A DNA stretch of 64,000 bases from Gymnodinialimonas sp. 202GB13-11 (GTDB lineage: Bacteria > Pseudomonadota > Alphaproteobacteria > Rhodobacterales > Rhodobacteraceae): NCBI RefSeq assembly GCF_040932485.1, contig NZ_JBFRBH010000001.1:3026212-3090211 (forward strand). The letters run 5' to 3'. Below the pieces are notes generated by a model. It saw only the letters and a program-made list of their open reading frames with translations, searched no databases and was not told the origin of the DNA. Positions within the stretch are counted from its first letter, which is position 1. Each line of letters starts with the position of its first letter. Shown here in pieces: positions 23,740 to 31,895 of the stretch. Made by a program: the position numbers and the translations under genes.

Positions 23740-24468
23740 TTAATCGAAAGTTAAAGCCGCCCCATCTCTCAGCACCGCGCGGGCTGTTGCCGAATAGTCA
23801 TCCCCATCGCGCAGATGCGTCGCACCTTCATGTATAAGAACCGGCGCGCACAGCCGAAACGCCCCGCGTCCCCCCTTCCGCGCACGCAGCACAACGCGCC
23901 CTGCATCGCGCCCCTCCCGCGCGGCCAACGGCAAAACAGCGATCGATCCAAACCCATCCAGCCCGGCAAGCACGTCCGGCAAACGCTCCGCCAGGTGGAT
24001 CATCGTCAACCACCCGCCCGGCTTCAGCCGCGCGCGCGCGACGGTGCACCACTCCGCCAGCGGCGTCTCCTCCCGAAACGCACCCTCGCGCCCGGCATCC
24101 TCCGCCGCCGTCCCGGCCCCAGCCGCCAGATAAGGCGGGTTCGCAATCACATGGTCAAAGGACCTCTGCCGCAACTCCGCAGGCAGCGCGGTCAAATCCG
24201 CCTCAACCACATCGACCCCATTGCGCCGAGCCAGATCCGCATAAAATGCCTGCCGTTCGACCCCCGTCACATGGCACGCGACACGCGCCGCCAGACACAG
24301 GGCCGCAACGCCTGCCCCACAGCCCAATTCCAGCACATGCTCCCCCGCCTTCGCCGGGCACGCTGCCGCCAGAAACACCGGGTCGGTCGCCGCGCGATAA
24401 CCAGTCCTGGGCTGCCATGCCTGCACGCGCCCGCCTAGAAATCCGTCTTGCGTCAGCTCTCTCGTCAC
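23740..24468 (-). CDS. TrmN6-like methyltransferase
   Basis: A 242-residue SAM-dependent methyltransferase with LELGCGAGVAALCLA (motif I) and NPPY at FDHVIANPPYLAAG (motif IV), which methylates exocyclic amino groups of adenine or glutamine. The N-terminal TQDGFLGGRVQAWQPRTGYR and DPVFLAAACPA match the tRNA1(Val) adenine-37 N6-methyltransferase (TrmN6/YfiC) branch found in alphaproteobacteria. The exact tRNA target is inference. It overlaps the DUF2007 gene by ATGA, so the two are coupled. Confidence 0.82.
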   Translation of the reverse strand: MTRELTQDGFLGGRVQAWQPRTGYRAATDPVFLAAACPAKAGEHVLELGCGAGVAALCLAARVACHVTGVERQAFYADLARRNGVDVVEADLTALPAELRQRSFDHVIANPPYLAAGAGTAAEDAGREGAFREETPLAEWCTVARARLKPGGWLTMIHLAERLPDVLAGLDGFGSIAVLPLAAREGRDAGRVVLRARKGGRGAFRLCAPVLIHEGATHLRDGDDYSATARAVLRDGAALTFD

Positions 24469-24680
24469 TCACTCACCGGCAGGTCATTGTCACGCAGCGT
24501 GGCGCGCGCCGTGAACGCATCTTCGCGCCGCACCAGCAGGCGGCGCGGCAATATGCCGATGCTGCCTTCCAGGGCGCTCATATGGACGTCCATCTCGAAC
24601 ACCTCTATATCCTCGCCCGATAGAAGCGCCGAGGCGAAGGCGATCACGGTCGGGTCGTTGCTGCGCAGAATTTCAAGCAT
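24465..24680 (-). CDS. DUF2007 domain protein
   Basis: A 71-residue protein: MLEILRSNDPTVIAFASALL, then EGSIGILPRRLLVRREDA. This is the DUF2007 (putative signal-transducing protein, PII-like fold) pattern, in which a short beta-alpha-beta unit senses an unknown ligand. It is coupled to the TrmN6-like gene. The start at MLEIL is chosen from family alignment knowledge; the ribosome site is weak. Its start is 52 bp from the divergent polyprenyl synthase gene. Confidence 0.75.
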   Translation of the reverse strand: MLEILRSNDPTVIAFASALLSGEDIEVFEMDVHMSALEGSIGILPRRLLVRREDAFTARATLRDNDLPVSE

Positions 24681-24732
24681 ATCCGACAGGTAAGCAGCCG
24701 CCGCCGGGATGTCGAGACAGGGGATAAGGCAC

Positions 24733-25746
24733 ATGAGCCTCGATCACGCCGCCGCCAAGCCGCATGAGCGCCTCAGCGCCCTGTTGTCCGATGATCTGGA
24801 TGGCGTGAATGCCCTGATCCGTGAGCGTATGGCGTCCGAGCACGCCCCCCGCATCCCTGAGGTCACAGCCCATCTGGTCGAAGCCGGCGGCAAGCGCGTG
24901 CGCCCAATGCTCACCCTCGCCTGCGCGCGGCTCTGTGGCTACTCGGGCGACGATCACATCAAGCTCGCCGCAACGGTCGAGTTCATCCATACGGCTACAC
25001 TGCTGCACGATGATGTCGTCGACGAAAGCGAAAAGCGGCGCGGGCGGCCCACGGCCAACCTGCTGTGGGACAACAAATCAAGCGTGCTGGTGGGCGACTA
25101 CCTTTTCGCCCGCGCTTTCCAGTTGATGGTCGAACCGGGTTCCCTCCGCGTTTTGTCCATCCTGTCCAACGCCGCCGCCACGATTGCCGAGGGCGAGGTT
25201 CTGCAACTCTCCGCCGCAATGAACATCGACACCACCGAGGATACGTACCTGCAAGTCATCCGCGGCAAGACTGCCGCCCTGTTCGAGGCCGCCTGCGAGG
25301 TCGGAGGGGTGATATCAGACAGTGACGAAGCAATCGTGAAGGCGCTGGCCGCCTATGGCGACGGCCTCGGCGTGGCCTTCCAGATGGCCGACGACCTGCT
25401 TGATTGGGGCGGCGTCGATGCCGCCAGCGCAGGCACGCTCGACAAGAACATCGGTGATGATTTCCGCGAACGGAAGCTGACCCTGCCGGTGATCCGCGCG
25501 ATCGCCGCCGCCGACGCCGACCAACGCGCCTTCTGGTCCCGCACCATCGCCAAAGGCGACCAACGCGACGGCGATCTGGAAGAGGCCCTGCGCCTGCTGA
25601 CGCAGCACGGTACGCTCGCCCAGACCCGGGATGAAGCGAACGCCCACGTGGCACAAGCCAAAGCGGCCCTGGCCGATCTGCCAGACGATCCGATCCGCGA
25701 TATGCTGAGCGATCTGGCCGACTACGTCGTGGCGCGGCTGAACTAG
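24733..25746 (+). CDS. Long-chain polyprenyl diphosphate synthase (ubiquinone side chain)
   Basis: Builds the isoprenoid tail of ubiquinone (probably ten units, given ubiquinone-10 in this order). The 337-residue protein has both aspartate-rich motifs: FARM as LLHDDVVDESEKRRG and SARM as FQMADDLLDWGG, plus GGKRVRPMLTL for IPP binding. The small residues before FARM (FIHTATL) fit a long-chain product. ATG at 24733 gives a normal length. It converges with ispE, stops overlapping by 4 bp. Confidence 0.92.
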   Translation: MSLDHAAAKPHERLSALLSDDLDGVNALIRERMASEHAPRIPEVTAHLVEAGGKRVRPMLTLACARLCGYSGDDHIKLAATVEFIHTATLLHDDVVDESEKRRGRPTANLLWDNKSSVLVGDYLFARAFQLMVEPGSLRVLSILSNAAATIAEGEVLQLSAAMNIDTTEDTYLQVIRGKTAALFEAACEVGGVISDSDEAIVKALAAYGDGLGVAFQMADDLLDWGGVDAASAGTLDKNIGDDFRERKLTLPVIRAIAAADADQRAFWSRTIAKGDQRDGDLEEALRLLTQHGTLAQTRDEANAHVAQAKAALADLPDDPIRDMLSDLADYVVARLN

Positions 25747-26534
25747 GGCAGAACCTCCGCCGCCTCGGCCCACCACTCATCAGGCATTGATGCTGCAGCC
25801 GCCCGGGCAGTAGCCTCGGTCTCAAACAGCCCAAAGCACGTCGCGCCTGATCCGCTCATACGCGCCAACGCGCAATCTTCGGCAGCAGCCAGTCGATCCA
25901 ACACATCTCCGATCACCGGTTGCATTGCCATCGCAGGCACCTGCATGTCGTTGCGCGCGATTGACAACCATCTGATAAAGCTGGAAAAATCGCTCCAATT
26001 CGGCTCCGGCAAAGGCGCATTGTCCACGCGCTCCATCGCCCCAAAGACCGCCCCCGTTGGCACTTCCACACCCGGGTTGACCAGCACGATCCACATTGGC
26101 GGTAGCGCCGGAACATCCTCCAGAACCTCACCAATCCCGCCCATCTGCACGGGCCGCCCGTGTACACAGACCGGCACATCTGCACCCAATGCCTCGCTGC
26201 CCTCAGCCACGCCACCAAGGGCGCGGATCACCGCAGCAGCATCCGCTGACCCGCCACCAATGCCCGCCGCATGAGGCAGATATTTTTCTATAAGAATATC
26301 AGCTGGCACCCCAAGCCATTCGGCAGCCTTCCAGGCGATGTTGCTCGCATCGACCGGAACACCAGCCGCGCGCGGCCCTTCGACCCGCAGACACATTGCC
26401 TTGGCAGGGTCAACGCTCACCCAATCGCCAACCCCGGCAAATACCACCAGCGAGTCGAGCAGATGCAGCCCATCCTCGCGCTGCCCGACAACGTGCAGCG
26501 CGAGGTTGACCTTCGCAGGCGCCAGCAGCCTCAC
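25743..26534 (-). CDS. ispE: 4-diphosphocytidyl-2-C-methyl-D-erythritol kinase
   Basis: MEP pathway kinase that phosphorylates CDP-ME at C2. A 263-residue GHMP kinase: N-terminal APAKVNLALHVVG, ATP loop HAAGIGGGSADAAAVIRAL and the C-terminal MSGSGATCFGLF motif. Its start overlaps the end of the TPR gene (ATGA), so it is translated with it. Together with ispH at 5718 and polyprenyl synthase next door it supplies quinone side chains. Confidence 0.96.
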   Translation of the reverse strand: MRLLAPAKVNLALHVVGQREDGLHLLDSLVVFAGVGDWVSVDPAKAMCLRVEGPRAAGVPVDASNIAWKAAEWLGVPADILIEKYLPHAAGIGGGSADAAAVIRALGGVAEGSEALGADVPVCVHGRPVQMGGIGEVLEDVPALPPMWIVLVNPGVEVPTGAVFGAMERVDNAPLPEPNWSDFSSFIRWLSIARNDMQVPAMAMQPVIGDVLDRLAAAEDCALARMSGSGATCFGLFETEATARAAAASMPDEWWAEAAEVLP

Positions 26535-28213
26535 TGGCTTTCGCCCACGCCACCTTCCTCTTCGAGAACCTCGTAAAGTCCGACCTCCAGCTTGCGCCGA
26601 ATACGTTCGGCTTCGACCTCATCATCGGGGTCGAAACTCAGCGCGCGATGCCACTGAAACTCCGCCTCACGGTAGCGGCCCACCATCCAGTAGACGTCGC
26701 CCAGATGGTCGTTGAGGATCCAGTCGTTCGGCTCCAGCTCCACCGCACGCTCCATGGGTGCGACGGCATCGTCGAACCGGCCAAGGCGGTAATAGACCCA
26801 GCCAAGGCTATCCACAATGAACCCGCTTTCGGGCCGCGCGGCGACAGCGCGCTGGATCATGTCGAGCGCCTCATCGAAATTCCGGCGTTGCTCGACCAGT
26901 GAATAGCCAAGGTAATTCAGGACGTTTGGCTGTTCGGGGTTCAACTCCAAAGCGCGGCGAAAATCAGCCTCTGCCGGGGGCCAATCATCCAGCTGATGAT
27001 AGCAAATCGCCCGCGCGTAATGGATGAACCAGTAGCGTGGCAGGTCCGCATCGACGAGGTCGAGCACCGCTGAATAGGCCGTGATCGCCTCCTCAAACCG
27101 TTCGTTTCGGCGCAGGATATCGCCATAGGCGGCCTGCAACGACGCCAGCTCAGGCCGCGCTTCGACCAGAGCGCCCAACGTGGTCACCGCCTCTTCGCTT
27201 TGCCCTAGTTCTTCCAACGCATTGGCGCGCCCCATTTGCGCTTCGATGTAGTTGGGGTCTTCTTCGGGAACCGACGACAAGGTCGTTGCTGCAAGCGAAT
27301 GCTGCCCATCCTCGGCCATCAGCTCACCCGCCAGAAGCGCCGCATCGGTGTGCGTCGGATCAATCCCACGCGCCGCCTGCGTCATCAGCAACGGCAAAGT
27401 CCGGTTCCGGTCGCCCGACAAAAGCTGCGCCACCGTGAAGAACACTTCCGCCACGCCATCCTGCGCCGTGATGACGAAATCATAGGGCGTTTCCGCGCCG
27501 CTCCCGATTTCGGCCTGCAACGCCAGCAAGCCTGGGTCCGGCACGGCCTGCGTGTACCCGTCCAGCAAGTCCAACGCTTCGCCCCGCAACCCTATCTGAA
27601 CCATGATTTGCGCGCGGGCGCGGACGACACGCTCGGTATTGGTGATCTGCACCCCTGTCTCGCCAGACAAGATCGCATGGGCCGCCTCGAAATCGCCAAC
27701 CGCCCCACGCGCCAGCGCAAGGTGCAGGGCGGCCAATTCCTCAAGCCCGCGTTCGCTCGCCAAGGCCTCGAACGTTTCCACGGCACCCGACATGTCGCCT
27801 TGGCCAAAGGTCAGCCAAGCGCGCGCCAGATCATCGGCCAGCGGCCCGGGGCCATCCCCGGCCTCAATCATCGCAACCGCGTCGGGCAATTCGTCCTGCG
27901 CCACATGGCGTACAAAGCGGACCAATTCCACCAGTTCCTGACCATCGGCATCCGCAGGCAAAGCCGCCGCGATCTCAGCCGCACGCTCCCATTCCGCAAG
28001 CGAGGCATGGGCAAACACGGCATTGGAAATCAGGAAGGGATTGCCCGGATCAAGCTCCAGCGCGCGGTCGAAATACTCAGCCGCCGCCTCATGGTTGCCC
28101 GAGATCGCCGCCGACCGCGCCGCAAGGTACGATCCGGCCAGTCCATCCGCTGAAACAGGCCCGGCAAGCCCCGCCAGAACGGCGAAAACGGATAGGTGAG
28201 TTTTGAAGGCCAT
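26531..28213 (-). CDS. Exported tetratricopeptide repeat protein
   Basis: A 560-residue protein with a signal peptide (FKTHLSVFAVLAGLAGPVSA) and many TPR units along its length; clear ones are AAEYFDRALELDPGNPFLI near the N-terminus, and AEADFRRALELNPEQPNVLN and RYREAEFQWHRALSFDPDDE near the C-terminus. It should be a periplasmic protein-interaction scaffold. It is the gene before ispE in many Rhodobacterales and overlaps it by 4 bp. ATG ending at 28213 gives the signal peptide; longer readings do not. Confidence 0.87.
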   Translation of the reverse strand: MAFKTHLSVFAVLAGLAGPVSADGLAGSYLAARSAAISGNHEAAAEYFDRALELDPGNPFLISNAVFAHASLAEWERAAEIAAALPADADGQELVELVRFVRHVAQDELPDAVAMIEAGDGPGPLADDLARAWLTFGQGDMSGAVETFEALASERGLEELAALHLALARGAVGDFEAAHAILSGETGVQITNTERVVRARAQIMVQIGLRGEALDLLDGYTQAVPDPGLLALQAEIGSGAETPYDFVITAQDGVAEVFFTVAQLLSGDRNRTLPLLMTQAARGIDPTHTDAALLAGELMAEDGQHSLAATTLSSVPEEDPNYIEAQMGRANALEELGQSEEAVTTLGALVEARPELASLQAAYGDILRRNERFEEAITAYSAVLDLVDADLPRYWFIHYARAICYHQLDDWPPAEADFRRALELNPEQPNVLNYLGYSLVEQRRNFDEALDMIQRAVAARPESGFIVDSLGWVYYRLGRFDDAVAPMERAVELEPNDWILNDHLGDVYWMVGRYREAEFQWHRALSFDPDDEVEAERIRRKLEVGLYEVLEEEGGVGESQ

Positions 28214-28290
28214 GCGAATGCTCTCCCGGTAAGGCGCGGCTTTGGTCAGAAGACTAGGCCGCGCCCATGGGAAGGGCAATCGCAGGTCAC

Positions 28291-29940
28291 TTACATGTTA
28301 GGGTAATTCGGCCCGTCGCCGCCCTGTGGCACCGTCCAGACGATATTCTGGCTCGGATCCTTGATGTCACAGGTCTTGCAATGCACGCAGTTCTGGAAGT
28401 TGATCTGGAAGCGCGGGTCCTTGCCCTCCTCCTCGACCACCTCGTAAACGCCCGCCGGGCAATAGCGCTGCGCGGGCTCCGCATATTCGGGAAGGTTCAC
28501 CGCAATTGGGATGCTCTCGTCCTTCAGCTTCAGATGCGCAGGCTGGCTTTCCTCGTGGTTGGTGAAGGAATAGCTCACGTTCGTCAGCCGGTCGAAGGAC
28601 AGCTTGCCATCGGGCTTCGGATATTCGATCGGGTTCCAGCGCGCCGCCTTCATCGTGGCGTCGGCGTCCGACTTGCCATGGCCCTTTGTCCCGAACAGCG
28701 AGAAGCCGATGGTATTGGTCCACATGTCGAATCCGCCCAGACCAAGCGCGCTCATAACGCCGCCGTTCGATTGGAACGGCTTCACGTTACGCACCTTGTA
28801 AAGGTCCTGACCCACCGGGCCTTCGCGCAAGGCGGTGTTGTATTCGACCAACTCGTCGCTGGCGCGGCCTTGGCCAATCGCCGCAAACGCCGCCTCAGCC
28901 GCCGCGATCCCCGACAGCATCGCGTTATGGTTGCCCTTGATCCGCGGCACGTTCACCAGCCCGACCGAGCAGCCCAGCAGCGCCCCACCGGGGAAACACG
29001 CCTTGGGCATCGACTGATACCCGCCCTGCGTGATCGCTCGCGCGCCATAGGCCACGCGCTTACCTCCTTCCAGAAGCTCCGCAATCATCGGGTGATGCTT
29101 GAAGCGCTGGAATTCCATGTAGGGCGACAGATGCGGGTCCTTGTAGCCCAGCGCCGTCACCAGACCGATGAAGATCTGGTTGTTCTCGGCATGGTACACG
29201 AACGAGCCACCCTGCGCGTTCTTGCCCAAAGGCCAACCCAGTGAGTGGAAGACAGTGCCTTCCTTGTGCTTGTCCGGGTCGATTTCCCAGATTTCCTTGA
29301 TCCCGATGCCGTATTTCTGCGGCTCAGCATCCTTATCCAGCTCGTACTTCGCGATCACTTCTTTCGACAGCGACCCGCGCACGCCCTCGCTCAGGAACAC
29401 GTATTTGCCGTGAAGCTCCATCCCCGGCTCGGTGTTCTCGCCGTAAGACCCATCGGCCTCCAGCCCAAAGACACCGGCCACAACGCCCTTCACTTCGCCA
29501 TTGTCGCCATAGACCAGCTCGGAACAGGCCATGCCCGGGAAAATCTCAACGCCCAGCTCTTCGGCCTGCTCGGCCATCCAGCGGCAGACATTGCCCATCG
29601 AGACGATGTAATTGCCGTGGTTGTTCATCAGCGGCGGCATCGGGAAGTTCGGGATGCGCAGGCCACCGGCCTCACCCAGCATGTAGAACTTGTCGTCCTT
29701 CACCGGCACATTCAGCGGTGCGCCCTTCTCTTTCCAATCCGGGATCAGCGTATCAAGGCCCACCGGATCAAGCACCGCGCCCGAAAGGATATGCGCGCCC
29801 ACTTCCGAGCCCTTTTCAAGAACCACGACGTTCAGATCAGCGTCCAGCTGTTTCAGCCGAATGGCCGCCGACAGCCCCGCAGGCCCCGCGCCCACGATGA
29901 CCACATCGTATTCCATGCTTTCGCGTTCGATCTCGGACAT
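28291..29940 (-). CDS. Electron transfer flavoprotein-ubiquinone oxidoreductase
   Basis: Inner-membrane enzyme that passes electrons from acyl-CoA and other dehydrogenases, via ETF, to ubiquinone. The 549-residue protein has the FAD loop VVIVGAGPAGLSAAIRLKQ, the ETF-QO central region and the C-terminal 4Fe-4S cluster (CPAGVYEV and INFQNCVHCKTCDIKDPSQN) followed by VWTVPQGGDGPNYPNM, the family ending. ETF subunits are not in the window. The start at MSEIERES is supported by family length. Confidence 0.96.
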   Translation of the reverse strand: MSEIERESMEYDVVIVGAGPAGLSAAIRLKQLDADLNVVVLEKGSEVGAHILSGAVLDPVGLDTLIPDWKEKGAPLNVPVKDDKFYMLGEAGGLRIPNFPMPPLMNNHGNYIVSMGNVCRWMAEQAEELGVEIFPGMACSELVYGDNGEVKGVVAGVFGLEADGSYGENTEPGMELHGKYVFLSEGVRGSLSKEVIAKYELDKDAEPQKYGIGIKEIWEIDPDKHKEGTVFHSLGWPLGKNAQGGSFVYHAENNQIFIGLVTALGYKDPHLSPYMEFQRFKHHPMIAELLEGGKRVAYGARAITQGGYQSMPKACFPGGALLGCSVGLVNVPRIKGNHNAMLSGIAAAEAAFAAIGQGRASDELVEYNTALREGPVGQDLYKVRNVKPFQSNGGVMSALGLGGFDMWTNTIGFSLFGTKGHGKSDADATMKAARWNPIEYPKPDGKLSFDRLTNVSYSFTNHEESQPAHLKLKDESIPIAVNLPEYAEPAQRYCPAGVYEVVEEEGKDPRFQINFQNCVHCKTCDIKDPSQNIVWTVPQGGDGPNYPNM

Positions 29941-30131
29941 CCGTTTGATCCCTCTCAAGCTGTCATCAGGCCGTCCCAACCGGCCCGGAAATGGCATTTG
30001 CATGGGCCTAGCGCGCCCTTGCCCTTAAGGTCAATTATGACGCAGTGGCACGGGCACTTGGTCTGACGATTTGACGCGTCTGGTCTTAGGGGCAAGGGCC
30101 GCTATGTCGCGCTTCAAAGGAGTTCTCCCCC

Positions 30132-30440
30132 ATGCTGCGCATTCTCTACTTCGTCCTGTTCCTGATCGGCCTCTATCCGTGGGTGCATTTCTACCGCTGG
30201 TTCGACCAGAACGGCTGGGACCTCGGCCCGATGGTCGACGCCTGGTACGTGAATGAGGCGACAACGGGCATCACGTGGGACCTCACCATCGCTGCGATGG
30301 TTCTGGTGGTCTGGACCATTGTGGAAATCGTCCGGCATCGCGACTGGTGGTTCCTGCTGGTCGTCCCCGCCACCTTCGGCGTCGGCGTCTCTGCCGGGTT
30401 GCCCTTGGCGCTGTTCCTCAAGGCCCGAAAAAATGCATAA
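30132..30440 (+). CDS. DUF2834 membrane protein
   Basis: A 102-residue protein with three predicted transmembrane segments (about residues 2-18, 50-66 and 72-92). The motif RILYFVLFLIGLYPWVHFYRW and the central conserved FDQNG-like turn fit DUF2834. Its function is unknown. A strong CAAAGGAG site precedes the ATG. It is 190 bp from the divergent ETF-QO gene and 158 bp upstream of lysA. Confidence 0.75.
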   Translation: MLRILYFVLFLIGLYPWVHFYRWFDQNGWDLGPMVDAWYVNEATTGITWDLTIAAMVLVVWTIVEIVRHRDWWFLLVVPATFGVGVSAGLPLALFLKARKNA

Positions 30441-30457
30441 GAATGCGGCCAAACTCC

Positions 30458-30532
30458 TCCCGCTCGGGAAGGCTTCCGGGCCTTGTTAACCACAAAACCC
30501 TCCCGTTCGGAAACAACTCCTCCCGAACGGGA
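30458..30532. promoter_or_regulatory. Array of three short palindromes upstream of lysA
   Basis: TCCCGCTCGGGA (30458), TCCCGTTCGGAA (30501) and TCCCGAACGGGA (30521) share the form TCCCG-NN-CGG(G)A, spaced 43 and 20 bp apart, that is on roughly the same helix face. Sites 1 and 3 are both preceded by AACTCC. Sites 2 and 3 can also pair with each other (CCCGTTCGG with CCGAACGGG) as a terminator-like stem for the DUF2834 gene. Either reading is possible. Confidence 0.5.
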
Positions 30533-30598
30533 AGATTTCTGACCTTTGCGCCACCCCGCCAACAATGCTAGCTGCGCCGCGAAACGAAAGGGCCGGTG

Positions 30599-31864
30599 AT
30601 GGATCATTTTCTGTACAAAAGTGGCGTTCTTCACGCCGAAGATGTCCCGCTGACCGACATCGCGGCCCAGGTCGGCACGCCCTTCTATGTCTACTCGACT
30701 GCTACGCTGACACGCCATTTCGACGTGTTCACGGAGGCGCTTTCCGGCATGGATCATCTGATCTGCTACGCCATGAAAAGCAATTCAAATCAGGCGGTTA
30801 TCGCACACATGGCCTCGCTTGGGGCGGGCATGGACGTGGTCTCGGGCGGTGAATACCTGCGCGCCAAAGCCGCTGGTGTGCCGGGTGAGAAGATCGTGTT
30901 TTCGGGCGTCGGCAAGACCCACGAAGAAATGCGCATGGCGCTGGAGGGCGGCATTCGGCAATTCAACGTCGAATCCGAGCCAGAGATGGAACGCCTTAGC
31001 CAAGTCGCTGATAGTATGGGACAAATCGCCCCCATCACCATCCGCGTGAACCCGGATGTAGACGCCAAGACGCATGAGAAAATCAGCACGGGCCGCAAGG
31101 AAGACAAGTTCGGCATCCCTATCTCCCGCGCGAGAGAGGTTTATGCCCACGCAGCCTCCCTGCCCGGCCTCAAGGTCATAGGCATCGACGTGCATATCGG
31201 CAGCCAGCTAACCGACCTTGAACCCTTTGAAATCGCTTACCAAAAAGTGGCTGAGCTGACGCATCAACTGCGCGCCGATGGCCATGAGATCACCCGCCTC
31301 GACCTCGGTGGCGGACTTGGCATCCCGTATGAGCGCTCCAATTCCGCGCCGCCATTGCCCATCGAATACGGCGCCGTCGTCAAACGCACTGTGGGCGATC
31401 TGGGTTGCGAGATTGAGATTGAGCCGGGCCGCCTGATCTCAGGCAATGCGGGCCTACTCGTGGCGTCCACAATCTACGTAAAGCACGGAGAAGGCAGGGA
31501 TTTTCTGATCCTCGACGCCGCGATGAACGACCTGATCCGCCCCGCAATGTATGGCGCATGGCACGATATCGTGCCCGTGACAGAGCCTGCACCCGGTGCC
31601 GAGCAGACCCCCTATGACATCGTAGGCCCCGTCTGCGAATCCGGCGACACATTCGCCAAACAGCGCAATCTGCCGGAACTGAAAGAAAACGACCTGATCG
31701 CCTTCCGCTCTGCCGGCGCGTACGGCGCAGTGATGAGCAGTGAATACAACTCTCGCCCACTCATTCCCGAGGTTATGGTGAACGGCGATCAATTCGCCGT
31801 CATCCGCGCACGTCCATCGTTTGACGACATGATAAACCGCGATACTATTCCCACATGGGCGTGA
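30599..31864 (+). CDS. lysA: Diaminopimelate decarboxylase
   Basis: Last step of lysine synthesis: decarboxylation of meso-diaminopimelate. The 421-residue PLP enzyme (alanine-racemase fold) has K60 in CYAMKSNSN as the Schiff-base lysine, the glycine-rich phosphate site LDLGGGLGIPY, and the C-terminal CESGDTFA motif where the catalytic cysteine lies at the dimer interface. ATG at 30599 with AAAGGG is preferred to GTG at 30596. DUF4175 follows 31 bp later. Confidence 0.96.
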   Translation: MDHFLYKSGVLHAEDVPLTDIAAQVGTPFYVYSTATLTRHFDVFTEALSGMDHLICYAMKSNSNQAVIAHMASLGAGMDVVSGGEYLRAKAAGVPGEKIVFSGVGKTHEEMRMALEGGIRQFNVESEPEMERLSQVADSMGQIAPITIRVNPDVDAKTHEKISTGRKEDKFGIPISRAREVYAHAASLPGLKVIGIDVHIGSQLTDLEPFEIAYQKVAELTHQLRADGHEITRLDLGGGLGIPYERSNSAPPLPIEYGAVVKRTVGDLGCEIEIEPGRLISGNAGLLVASTIYVKHGEGRDFLILDAAMNDLIRPAMYGAWHDIVPVTEPAPGAEQTPYDIVGPVCESGDTFAKQRNLPELKENDLIAFRSAGAYGAVMSSEYNSRPLIPEVMVNGDQFAVIRARPSFDDMINRDTIPTWA

Positions 31865-31895
31865 CGCCCGCCGGGGCACGCCCGGGAAAGGGAAT

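Noticed and set aside
24924-25834. Arg-rich minus-strand frames opposite the polyprenyl synthase
   Set aside because: Typical antisense shadows with biased Arg/Gly composition, no conserved domain.
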